A stretch of 13,017 bases of DNA from the NCBI GenBank assembly GCA_947040475.1, contig CAMRBT010000028.1, forward strand, positions 1 to 13,017, given 5' to 3'. This document shows positions 1 to 6,215 of this stretch, piece by piece. The position numbers were made by a program, and so were the translations under genes. The notes under the pieces were generated by a model. That model did no database searches. It was not told the origin of the DNA and saw only the letters and a program-made list of their open reading frames with translations. Origin of the DNA: an uncultured Brevinema sp. (GTDB taxonomy: Bacteria; Spirochaetota; Brevinematia; Brevinematales; Brevinemataceae). Within the stretch, counting starts at the first letter, position 1. Each line of letters begins with the position of its first letter.

Positions 1-221
1 ATTTTTTCCATAAGTCCTTTTAATTCAGTTAAAGATGCTTTATTCTGAGCCTCTTGGTTTTCTTTCATGATTTCTTGGAATATTTCCTGTCTAAAAATAC
101 GCACTTCTTTTGGTGCGATAATTCCTATCTTTACTTGATCGGGTTTAATATGGACTATTTTGATTTCTATTTCATTGTTAATGATTATAGATTCATTTTC
201 CTTTCGAGATAAAACAAGCAC
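1..221 (-). CDS. csrA: CsrA carbon storage/translation regulator (3' end outside window)
   Basis: RNA-binding translational repressor that binds GGA motifs in mRNA leaders; in flagellated bacteria outside the gamma-proteobacteria it represses flagellin translation and is antagonised by FliW. The visible 73 codons begin MLVLSRKENESIIIN, the classic CsrA N-terminus, and continue with GIIAPKEVRIFRQEIF, the segment holding the RNA-contacting Arg. Residues after about 55 form the Gln/Glu/Lys-rich C-terminal extension typical of FliW-regulated CsrA. The start is the GTG at 221-219. An ATG overlaps it at 223-221 but is in another frame and gives only a short nonsense peptide. GGAGG at 226-230 lies 4 nt upstream of the GTG. 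The gene follows fliW by 41 nt and is open to the left edge, so the stop is not in the window. The product is certain; the exact length is unknown. Confidence 0.95.
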   Translation of the reverse strand, partial: MLVLSRKENESIIINNEIEIKIVHIKPDQVKIGIIAPKEVRIFRQEIFQEIMKENQEAQNKASLTELKGLMEK

Positions 222-237
222 ATTTCCTCCTTGAAAT
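222..237 (-). promoter_or_regulatory. csrA ribosome-binding site in a CsrA-type hairpin
   Basis: On the csrA mRNA the stem ATTTC/GAAAT (5 perfect base pairs, 237-233 with 226-222) encloses the six-base loop AAGGAG, which is the Shine-Dalgarno sequence. With the last stem base, CAAGGA matches the CARGGA core of the known CsrA binding consensus, and GGA in a short hairpin loop is the preferred CsrA site. The initiating GTG follows directly at 221. CsrA bound here would block ribosome access, so negative autoregulation is likely. The sequence match is seen; the regulation is inferred. The stem is short and AT-rich. Confidence 0.55.
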
Positions 238-262
238 TCACAAACAAGCTAATATGTTTATA

Positions 263-742
263 TTATAGAGCTTCTGTTGTCACAGTTATAGTATTCTTAT
301 TGTCTACAACCACATCTTTTTGAAACAATCTACATTTAGTACTATAATGAGGCGTATTTGAGATGCTTTGCACGGCAAATTTATTTTTATTGTTTATTAC
401 TATGGGTCCAAGAATGTTCATCGTAACATCTTCTATTTGTTCAGGAATCGTTACAATAGCGTAATCAACAATATCTTTGTGATCTTCTATTTCTAACAGT
501 TCTGCGTCCATATCATCTATATCCAAAATGTAATCGGATACAAACATTCTGGGTTGTGTCAACATGAAGGAGATATTTTCATCATCCTTACTTTGTAATA
601 AAGAAAATTGTTCTGGCTCATCTAAGAGAATTAAATAATACTCTTTTAAATGTTCAAACCCAAAAATAGGTTTTTGGAAAACGATCTTATTCTCATCCGA
701 AACTTGAATATCACCGTATTCTTTAGTTTTAACTACTACCAT
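263..742 (-). CDS. fliW: FliW flagellar assembly factor, CsrA antagonist
   Basis: FliW binds CsrA allosterically and frees flagellin mRNA; free flagellin in turn titrates FliW, so the trio is a homeostatic partner switch in the cytoplasm. The 159-residue product has the family layout: an N-terminal beta strand region (KTKEYGDIQV), the segment FSLLQSKDDENISFML followed by QPRMFVSDY, and the signature TMNILGPIVINNKNKFAVQ near residues 107-125. The length is normal for FliW (about 145-160). The start ATG at 742-740 has GGAGG at 751-755, 8 nt away. It is followed by csrA after 41 nt, the usual fliW-csrA pair, and preceded by flgL after 89 nt containing a good promoter. The pair can therefore be expressed separately from the upstream flg genes. 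Confidence 0.95.
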   Translation of the reverse strand: MVVVKTKEYGDIQVSDENKIVFQKPIFGFEHLKEYYLILLDEPEQFSLLQSKDDENISFMLTQPRMFVSDYILDIDDMDAELLEIEDHKDIVDYAIVTIPEQIEDVTMNILGPIVINNKNKFAVQSISNTPHYSTKCRLFQKDVVVDNKNTITVTTEAL

Positions 743-766
743 AGTTAAATCCTCCAGTTATTTTTT

Positions 767-795
767 AGTATAATATACTTTTTATTTTATTTCAA
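767..795 (-). promoter_or_regulatory. Sigma-70-type promoter for fliW-csrA
   Basis: On the minus strand TTGAAA (795-790) and TATACT (772-767) are separated by exactly 17 nt. Both hexamers match the vegetative consensus at five of six positions. The predicted start near 760 leaves an mRNA leader of about 18 nt with GGAGG at 751-755. It lies in the 89-nt gap after flgL, so fliW-csrA should have basal transcription independent of the late-flagellar promoter at flgN. Confidence 0.65.
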
Positions 796-831
796 TCTAT
801 TGCCCTTTTACTTTGAGATTTGATAAGATTT

Positions 832-2085
832 TTATCTTAAAAAATCCATTAATGTTGTAGGCATTAACTTAGCTCCAATATTAAGAGCTACCTGATGGGC
901 AAACTCTGCCATTTTTAATTCTGTAATACTTTTTGTGTAATTAACACCCACAGCGGCGGAAGATGAATTTTTCAAATACATTGCTTCTGTTTCGTTTCTA
1001 GCATATGTTTTTTCTAATCTTTCTGTTACAGCTCCTGTATAGGTACGATAACGAATAAGATTGTTCAAACTTTGATCTATTTGACCTAAATCTTCTCCAC
1101 CTAATTGTAGAACATCATCTTTTAATAAATTATCTTTAATAGTGAGTAGGGTATCAAAGATACTTGTTTTTTGTACCACAGCTTCTGTAGAATAATTTCT
1201 AGGACCTTCTGTACTATTGTTGATAATACCGAGATCTTGTAACACGGTACTTCCAGCAAGATCTTGTAACCAAGGTTGACGAGCTGAGATACTAGTAAGT
1301 CTAAAATTAGATTCACCATCAGCATTAGTTTCTATTGTTGCTTTTACAGATAATTGGCTATCATTGATTTTTTGTGCTACGGCTTCTATATTGTCCCCTG
1401 TCATAATAGGGATCTCAACGCCCTCTATCATAATAGCAGAATCTTGAGAAACTATATAGCCTGTTGCATCTGTTCTCCCTTGTAAGGTCGTTGTGCTAGT
1501 TTCGAAGATTGAAGTACCTGGTAATACAGCCACTATTCTATCATTCTTACCTATATCCATTACTTGTTCTTGAGCATTCCCAAAATATTCTACCTTAGAA
1601 ACAAGGCTAGCATTGGTGGTTTCTTCAAGATTTTCTGTGATACGATAAGGTTGGGTACGAGCTGAAGTCCCTCCAAAAATAGAAGTGCCTTTATATTCTG
1701 TATTAGCATCGGATACTAATTGACGCACAATTTGATCTATTTCTACAGCAATAGCAGCTCTTTCATCTTTGGTATAAACACTATTGGCAGCTTGAACTAC
1801 TAACTCTCTAGCTCTATGAAGTCCACTACCCATCGCATCTAAATTTCCATCGACAACATTCATTTTGTCTTTATAAGAACCAATTATTTGATTAAATTTA
1901 TTCAAATCTTGAGTCTTACTTTCCCACTTCATATAGTTAATAGTATTAGCAGGATCATCACTTGGTAAATTAATTTTGTTTCCAGAAGACAATTGTTTTT
2001 GCACTTTTTGAAAACTTTCGTTTTTAGTTTCTATATTTTTTAAGAAATCACTTTGCATGTACCCAGGAGTAACTCGACCTAACAT
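832..2085 (-). CDS. flgL: FlgL flagellar hook-filament junction protein (HAP3)
   Basis: Structural protein at the distal hook-filament joint, exported by the flagellar type III system; in spirochaetes it acts in the periplasmic flagella. The N-terminal flagellin-like helix region is clear: QKVQKQLSSGNKINLPSDDP at about residues 27-46, then heptad-like sequence to about 110. The C-terminal partner helix is at about 345-415, with RLEKTYARNETEAMYLKN and the terminal segment ITELKMAEFAHQVALNIGAK. The middle, about 150-330, is the variable surface domain. At 417 aa it is longer than enterobacterial FlgL (about 317) but fits spirochaete FlgL. The start ATG at 2085-2083 has AGAGG at 2093-2097, 7 nt upstream. 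The gap to flgK is only 28 nt, so the two are co-transcribed and probably made in equal amounts. Confidence 0.93.
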   Translation of the reverse strand: MLGRVTPGYMQSDFLKNIETKNESFQKVQKQLSSGNKINLPSDDPANTINYMKWESKTQDLNKFNQIIGSYKDKMNVVDGNLDAMGSGLHRARELVVQAANSVYTKDERAAIAVEIDQIVRQLVSDANTEYKGTSIFGGTSARTQPYRITENLEETTNASLVSKVEYFGNAQEQVMDIGKNDRIVAVLPGTSIFETSTTTLQGRTDATGYIVSQDSAIMIEGVEIPIMTGDNIEAVAQKINDSQLSVKATIETNADGESNFRLTSISARQPWLQDLAGSTVLQDLGIINNSTEGPRNYSTEAVVQKTSIFDTLLTIKDNLLKDDVLQLGGEDLGQIDQSLNNLIRYRTYTGAVTERLEKTYARNETEAMYLKNSSSAAVGVNYTKSITELKMAEFAHQVALNIGAKLMPTTLMDFLR

Positions 2086-2113
2086 AATAGTACCTCTTTA
2101 ATTAATTTTAGAA

Positions 2114-4021
2114 TTAGACACCCATTCTATTGATGATTACGTCTAGCAATCTATCCGTTGTTGACACTAATCTCGCAGCTGCATTATAAGCATGTTGCAA
2201 AGTTATCATTTTTGTCATTTCTTCATCAACACTAACGCCTGAGATCTTACTTCTAAGACCATCTAATGAGCTAGCGACTGCATCTGTTTTGTCAAAAGAA
2301 CGAATTGCTTGTTCTGATAAAGTACCCGCTTTAGCGATTGTTTGTTGAAAATAATCATCAAAAGTTGACGCTCGTCCTGTCATAATATTACCAAAACGCA
2401 AATTTGCCATCGCAAGAGCGTTTCTATTATCGTTAAAACCAGTTAGTGTGTCGGGGTTTCCCTCACCTGTACTATCATAGCCCTGAGCTACCGCAATACC
2501 CTCAGGTCTGTCTGCAACAGCAGTATCAAGATTGATCCAACTGGCTACGTTATTTTCTGGAGTGAGAGAGATTAAATTTCTTGGAGTGTTTAATGTTTCT
2601 AATGCTGTTGCATTCTGCCAATCAAAAGCTCCATCTTGTCCAGACTCTGCCAATACTCCAGCGATACCTGTTAGGAATCCACCAGAATCTTCTATATGTC
2701 TAAGTGCAAATTGAGGAACATTTTGCTGTTCTGTTGATTGTGCTTTAAGCGTCAATCGTCCCATGTGGTCTAAGAATGCTGTTACTTCAGCACCAGATCT
2801 ATTGATCTTTTCGAGGACGACTTCTACGGTTTCACTAGAGGTATAATTGACGGTAACATCAGGACCATTCTCTCTAACAGCTCCGAAGTTTATCGTACCA
2901 TCAGTACCAATAACATCATCTTTAGTAATTTTTTCAAAACCTGTAACTCTATATAAAGCTGTACTATCTAAAACACCATCTTCATTAAAGTCAATGGTTC
3001 CTTCAGCATTTTTAGCCAAAGATAATTCTCTAAAAAATGCAGTGTCAGTTTCACCATTAAGACCAAAACCTTCTTTGTGTACCGCATTCACAGAATCAAT
3101 AACACCAACAGAAAGCTCATCTAAGCGTGTCAACATGTCTTTGAGATCTTTATCTCTCACTTCCATCAATCCTGTAATCTCTCCTTTACCGAGAACAACT
3201 TCTTGAGCTGTTTGTTGCCATCTAGGCATGACCATACCTTTATTGTCAGGATCTTCATAAGCTTCAATGATGGTAGCATTTTCCCCTTGTACTAATTTTT
3301 CAGCACCAACATAGACAATAAATTCTTTTGCATTATTTCTTTCTAGGCGAATATCAGCAGTTTTTGAAAGCTCATCAATGAGTAAATCTCTTTTATCATA
3401 TAAATCATTAGGATTATCTCCCGCTAATTCTTGTTTTTGAATTTGTTTGTTAAGAGTTGCGATCGTATCAGCAAGCCCATTCACTCTATTGATTTTTTGT
3501 TCTACAAGAACATTAGCCTGTGTTTGCATATCTTTTAAAGTGTAATGTTGATTTCTCACACTTTCGTTAAGAGTTTTTGTCCGCTCTAACAAATGAATAC
3601 GTGCCGCATCATCAGTAGGATTTTCGGATACTGTTTGCCAAGAATCCCAAAAAGATTCTAAATCTGTTCTGATATTAGCATTGCCAGGTTCATTAAAAAT
3701 AGTTTCCATTTGATGAAGCATTGCTTTTTTTTGTTCCCAAAATCCAAGCCCACCTTGTTCAGAAATAATTCTATCATCAAGATAAATATCTCTGATTCTA
3801 GCTACATCTTCTACCATTACCCCTGTACCTAATTGTCCAGGAATATTTGGTTTGTTAATTCCTGATGGAAATAACGCTGGCATTGTTGTTTGAGTGACAC
3901 GTTGTCTAGAATAACCTTTTGTGTTGAGATTAGCCAAGTTATGACTAACTGTTTGAAGACCTTTTTGGGTGGTTTGCATTGCACCCTTTCCCATCTCCAA
4001 TCCTAAAAATGAAGTAATCAT
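2114..4021 (-). CDS. flgK: FlgK flagellar hook-associated protein 1
   Basis: Proximal hook-filament junction protein, secreted through the flagellar export apparatus with help of FlgN and assembled directly on the hook. The N-terminus carries the flagellar rod/hook signature GLQTVSHNLANLNTKGYSRQ at residues 21-40. The C-terminus ends in GVSVDEEMTKMITLQHAYNA and LLDVIINRMGV, the D0 helix shared by FlgK family members. At 635 aa it is longer than enterobacterial FlgK (about 550) and similar to other spirochaete FlgK. The extra length lies in the middle and includes two acidic Ca-loop-like motifs, DFNEDGVLD (residues 344-352) and DSTGEGNPD (516-524). The start ATG at 4021-4019 has AGAGG at 4031-4035, 9 nt upstream. 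It is preceded by flgN (82-nt gap with a hairpin) and followed by flgL after 28 nt. Confidence 0.95.
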   Translation of the reverse strand: MITSFLGLEMGKGAMQTTQKGLQTVSHNLANLNTKGYSRQRVTQTTMPALFPSGINKPNIPGQLGTGVMVEDVARIRDIYLDDRIISEQGGLGFWEQKKAMLHQMETIFNEPGNANIRTDLESFWDSWQTVSENPTDDAARIHLLERTKTLNESVRNQHYTLKDMQTQANVLVEQKINRVNGLADTIATLNKQIQKQELAGDNPNDLYDKRDLLIDELSKTADIRLERNNAKEFIVYVGAEKLVQGENATIIEAYEDPDNKGMVMPRWQQTAQEVVLGKGEITGLMEVRDKDLKDMLTRLDELSVGVIDSVNAVHKEGFGLNGETDTAFFRELSLAKNAEGTIDFNEDGVLDSTALYRVTGFEKITKDDVIGTDGTINFGAVRENGPDVTVNYTSSETVEVVLEKINRSGAEVTAFLDHMGRLTLKAQSTEQQNVPQFALRHIEDSGGFLTGIAGVLAESGQDGAFDWQNATALETLNTPRNLISLTPENNVASWINLDTAVADRPEGIAVAQGYDSTGEGNPDTLTGFNDNRNALAMANLRFGNIMTGRASTFDDYFQQTIAKAGTLSEQAIRSFDKTDAVASSLDGLRSKISGVSVDEEMTKMITLQHAYNAAARLVSTTDRLLDVIINRMGV

Positions 4022-4041
4022 TTTTTCTACCCTCTTTTGTT

Positions 4042-4077
4042 ATTGATATAGAACCCTCTTACCTATTCTATATCAAT
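4042..4077. repeat. Perfect 12-bp inverted repeat between flgN and flgK
   Basis: ATTGATATAGAA (4042-4053) and its exact reverse complement (4066-4077) flank a 12-nt spacer. In the flgN-flgK mRNA the loop reads UAGGUAAGAGGG. The AAGAGGGU run formed by the loop end and the first stem base is repeated as the real flgK ribosome-binding site at 4029-4036. There is no U-run after the stem, so this is not an intrinsic terminator. It may be an RNA processing or stability element between the chaperone and the structural genes, or a translational control element. The structure is certain as sequence; its role is inferred. Confidence 0.6.
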
Positions 4078-4103
4078 TATTATATTTTTATCTGCTTTTT
4101 ACT

Positions 4104-4607
4104 TTATACTAATTGGTCTAGCATGTGTAAACTATGTTTTTTAACATCAGCACTTAGCCCTTGACTGTTGTACTGTTCTACTGGTGTTCCTTGAGTTAGC
4201 TCTAAAATCTGAGCAATAATTTCTACACTGTTTTTTAGGATATATTCATTTCTGTCCGTAATAATATCAATACGGGTACACAGATTTTTAATCTCCATAC
4301 TTATAGACAAAATATTTTCTTGATCTTCTTCTGCTAAAAATTTGGCTATTTTCGATATGGGCTGTTGAGGATCAAAACCTATTTTTAGAGAAAGTGTTTC
4401 TATTAGATCCACTCTTTTTGCTTCTAAGATCTCTATCTTATGGAGAAGGTCTACTTCTTCCTCATTAACAACGAGTAATTGATCTATTTCCATATTTTTA
4501 ATAACATCATATTTTTGATCTTCTATTTCTAGAATTTTTTGCACCGTATCTTTGATTTGTGATAAAACATCTAAAAGTTGTTTTGATATTTCTTGTCCAT
4601 TTTTCAT
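4104..4607 (-). CDS. flgN: FlgN-like flagellar export chaperone
   Basis: Predicted cytoplasmic chaperone that keeps FlgK and FlgL unfolded and delivers them to the export gate. The assignment rests on size (167 aa), an almost wholly helical and charged composition with coiled-coil-like heptads (residues 1-75 and 95-135), no signal peptide, and its place directly in front of flgK-flgL, where FlgN is found in spirochaetes and firmicutes. FlgN sequences diverge strongly, so the similarity is one of pattern: the LEIEDQKYDVIKNMEID segment with a following acidic helix suits the family. The start ATG at 4607-4605 has AGGAGG at 4614-4619, 6 nt upstream. It is the first gene of the minus-strand cluster and is served by the promoters at 4653-4704. 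Confidence 0.72.
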   Translation of the reverse strand: MKNGQEISKQLLDVLSQIKDTVQKILEIEDQKYDVIKNMEIDQLLVVNEEEVDLLHKIEILEAKRVDLIETLSLKIGFDPQQPISKIAKFLAEEDQENILSISMEIKNLCTRIDIITDRNEYILKNSVEIIAQILELTQGTPVEQYNSQGLSADVKKHSLHMLDQLV

Positions 4608-4652
4608 CGTACGCCTCCTGTAAGATTATTTGTATAAAACAACCCTATTTGA

Positions 4653-4679
4653 AAATCGGAATTTTTTTTAAAAACTTTA
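4653..4679 (-). promoter_or_regulatory. Sigma-28 (FliA)-type promoter for flgN-flgK-flgL
   Basis: On the minus strand TAAAGTTT (4679-4672) is followed after exactly 11 nt by TCCGATTT (4660-4653). The FliA consensus is TAAAGTTT-N11-GCCGATAA: the -35 element is perfect and the -10 element keeps the CCGAT core. The predicted transcript start near 4646 leaves a leader of about 39 nt before flgN. The match places the hook-junction genes in the late flagellar class, as expected for FlgK, FlgL and FlgN. A second site of the same form lies before fliY. Confidence 0.72.
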
Positions 4680-4704
4680 TAAATTAAATGTTATATATTT
4701 TCAA
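4676..4704 (-). promoter_or_regulatory. Overlapping sigma-70-type promoter for flgN
   Basis: TTGAAA (4704-4699) and TATAAA (4681-4676) on the minus strand are 17 nt apart. The -10 box shares bases 4676-4679 with the -35 element of the sigma-28-type promoter, so the two polymerase forms could not bind together. This would give a low vegetative supply and a FliA-driven boost. AT-rich DNA produces such matches by chance more often than the sigma-28 match, so confidence is moderate. Confidence 0.45.
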
Positions 4705-4750
4705 ATCGCTATAAGAATCATATGGTTTATATTTTTTGTGCTGTTTATCC

Positions 4751-4779
4751 TTGAAAAGAAAGAGAATTTATGGTATAAT
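4751..4779 (+). promoter_or_regulatory. Strong sigma-70 promoter for rplY-pth
   Basis: TTGAAA (4751-4756), 17 nt, then TATAAT (4774-4779), the latter preceded by TGG to give an extended -10. It is the closest match to the vegetative consensus in the window. The predicted transcript start is near 4786, which gives a leader of about 73 nt before rplY. This suits a highly expressed ribosomal protein gene. It is divergent from the flgN promoters, about 50-100 bp away. Confidence 0.85.
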
Positions 4780-4789
4780 ACCTTTATAA

Positions 4790-4840
4790 ACAAGACAGTC
4801 TTAGTATTATATTACTAAGCTGGTTGTAGGTTTTTAAACC
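4790..4840 (+). promoter_or_regulatory. Structured 5' leader of rplY
   Basis: Directly after the predicted transcript start the RNA can fold into a long hairpin: ACAA (4790-4793), CAG (4796-4798) and CTTAGTA (4800-4806) pair with TACTAAG (4813-4819), CTG (4820-4822) and TTGT (4824-4827), with small bulges and the loop UUAUAU. A second small palindrome, GGTTTTTAAACC, is at 4829-4840. The Shine-Dalgarno AGGAGG (4848-4853) is outside the helices. L25 binds 5S rRNA, so feedback through a leader helix is conceivable. No T-run follows, so it is not a terminator. The fold is by eye. Confidence 0.5.
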
Positions 4841-4859
4841 GATACCCAGGAGGCCAAAT

Positions 4860-5423
4860 ATGGCAACAGCATCAAAATGGTCTACTACAGAGTTAGTAGG
4901 ACTACCCCGTACCCTAGGCACAAAGAGTGCAAATACTAAATTGCGTGCAGAATTTCGTTTACCAGCAATCGTCTATGGACCAAGTATGAAAGAAAATGTG
5001 CTTGTATCTGTTGACTATGTAGCTTTCGAAAAAATGTTTGCTATTAATGAAAGACACGTCGCTTTTGCTCTTAAAGTAGGTAAAGATTCTTATAATGTAT
5101 ATGTTAGAGATTACAAAATTGATCCTATTTCCCGTCGTTTTATGCACATCGATTTTTGTATCGTAACACCAAAAGTAGAATATACTACCCTTATCCCTAT
5201 CGAATTCACTGGAAATCCAGTAGGTGTTCGTGAAGGTGGAAACCTCTTAACTTTCGTAAGAAAAGTATTATTAAGAGGAACACCAGAAAATATGCCTGCA
5301 AAACTCGTATACGATATTGCTGGCTTACAACGTAAAAATAATGTTATCATCAGAGATTTAGATATCCCTAAAACCTGTAAAATATTAACAAACAAAGGTA
5401 CCGTTCTTGTTGAAGTAAGATAA
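4860..5423 (+). CDS. rplY: 50S ribosomal protein L25 / general stress protein Ctc
   Basis: Binds 5S rRNA in the large subunit; the long CTC form is also a stress protein in several bacteria. The 187 residues show both domains. The N-terminal L25 domain (about 8-100) has the LRAEFRLPAIVYG motif (28-40) and FMHIDFC (94-100), equivalent to the usual LHVDF. The C-terminal TL5/Ctc beta domain (about 105-187) has PIEFTGNPVGVREGG (113-127), LLRGTPENMP and the final VIIRDLDIP. The start ATG is fixed by AGGAGG at 4848-4853, 6 nt upstream. It is followed after 73 nt by pth with no terminator between, the common rplY-pth pairing of two translation genes. Nothing is truncated. Confidence 0.95.
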   Translation: MATASKWSTTELVGLPRTLGTKSANTKLRAEFRLPAIVYGPSMKENVLVSVDYVAFEKMFAINERHVAFALKVGKDSYNVYVRDYKIDPISRRFMHIDFCIVTPKVEYTTLIPIEFTGNPVGVREGGNLLTFVRKVLLRGTPENMPAKLVYDIAGLQRKNNVIIRDLDIPKTCKILTNKGTVLVEVR

Positions 5424-5484
5424 TATCCTTAGTCTAGTAAAATATTTAAAATTAATATAGTAATTTATTAAAAAAAACAGAGGC

Positions 5485-5491
5485 AAGGAGG
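5485..5491 (+). promoter_or_regulatory. Ribosome-binding site that decides the pth start
   Basis: AAGGAGG at 5485-5491, part of AAGGAGGTG, is a full match to the 16S anti-Shine-Dalgarno. It overlaps the first possible in-frame GTG (5491-5493), so that codon cannot be the start. The second GTG at 5497-5499 is 5 nt downstream, at ideal spacing, and gives the canonical MKLIVGLGNPG N-terminus. Confidence 0.85.
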
Positions 5492-5496
5492 TGTTT

Positions 5497-6102
5497 GTGA
5501 AACTTATTGTTGGTCTTGGAAATCCAGGAGATTCATATTCAAAAACTAGACATAATTTAGGCTTTTTAGTGTTAGACTGTTTAGCAAAGAGACATAATAT
5601 TTCTATTGATATTAAAAAGAAAAAATCACTTATTGGAAAAATGCGTTTTAATAATAAAAAAATTATTATCCTAAAACCTCAAACATTTATTAATTTAAGT
5701 GGCGAAGCTGTATTATATATGGCTAGCTTTTTAAGAATACAACCTCAGAATATTATTGTTGTTTGTGATGATGCTAATTTAGAATTCGGAAATGTATCTG
5801 TAAAAAAATATGGTTCCTCTGGTGGACATAATGGCGTAAAGTCTTTGATAAAATTCCTAAAAGCTGATGATTTTCCTCGTGTTCGTGTAGGCATAGGAAG
5901 ACCCTCAAACACACAAATGCCTTTAGAATCGCATGTACTAGGAGCTTTTTCAAAAGATGAGCTAAAAAAACTAAATCCTACTATTGAGATTGCTTGCGAT
6001 ATGATAGAAAAAATTCTTAGTGGTGATATTGATAATTGTATGGATGGGTGTTCAGATTCTGTAGCAACATCCTCTCAAAAAGAATTATCTACTTCTTTAT
6101 AA
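5497..6102 (+). CDS. pth: Peptidyl-tRNA hydrolase
   Basis: Hydrolyses the ester bond of peptidyl-tRNA released by stalled ribosomes and recycles tRNA; cytoplasmic and usually essential. From the GTG at 5497 the protein has 201 residues, normal for Pth. Conserved sites are all present: N9 in GLGNPG, the catalytic H19 in TRHN, the KPQTFINLSGE motif (60-70), D91 in VCDDAN, GGHNGVKS (109-116) with N112, and FPRVRVGIGRP (126-136). A Ser-rich tail of about 20 residues follows the core. The start is set by the ribosome-binding site at 5485-5491. Transcription probably comes from the rplY promoter and ends at the hairpin at 6131-6162. Confidence 0.95.
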   Translation: MKLIVGLGNPGDSYSKTRHNLGFLVLDCLAKRHNISIDIKKKKSLIGKMRFNNKKIIILKPQTFINLSGEAVLYMASFLRIQPQNIIVVCDDANLEFGNVSVKKYGSSGGHNGVKSLIKFLKADDFPRVRVGIGRPSNTQMPLESHVLGAFSKDELKKLNPTIEIACDMIEKILSGDIDNCMDGCSDSVATSSQKELSTSL

Positions 6103-6130
6103 AGGAATCTTATTCTTATTATTAAAAATA

Positions 6131-6162
6131 AAAACCCTCTGTGTTATAACAGAGGGTTTTTT
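6131..6162. terminator. Bidirectional intrinsic terminator
   Basis: AAAACCCTCTGT (6131-6142) and ACAGAGGGTTTT (6149-6160) form a perfect 12-bp stem with loop GTTATA. On the plus strand a run of six T follows the GC stem (6157-6162); on the minus strand the arm runs into an equally T-rich stretch. It sits between convergent pth and the small barrel-protein gene and should end transcripts from both sides. Confidence 0.92.
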
Positions 6163-6215
6163 AACAAGTTTTAACAACATTGTTATATGATTTTAATAAA
6201 TTAAAGAGTAAACTA

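Noticed and set aside
824..839. Hairpin TAAGAT/ATCTTA overlapping the flgL stop
   Set aside because: Six nearly all A-T pairs and no T-run on the transcript side, so too weak to call a terminator.
2532..3206. Plus-strand open frames of 60 and 119 codons opposite flgK
   Set aside because: They lie wholly inside flgK, have no ribosome-binding site or recognisable family, and their composition is the complement of flgK codons.
4959..5395. Minus-strand open frames opposite rplY
   Set aside because: Shadows of a well-conserved gene; no start signal and no recognisable protein features.
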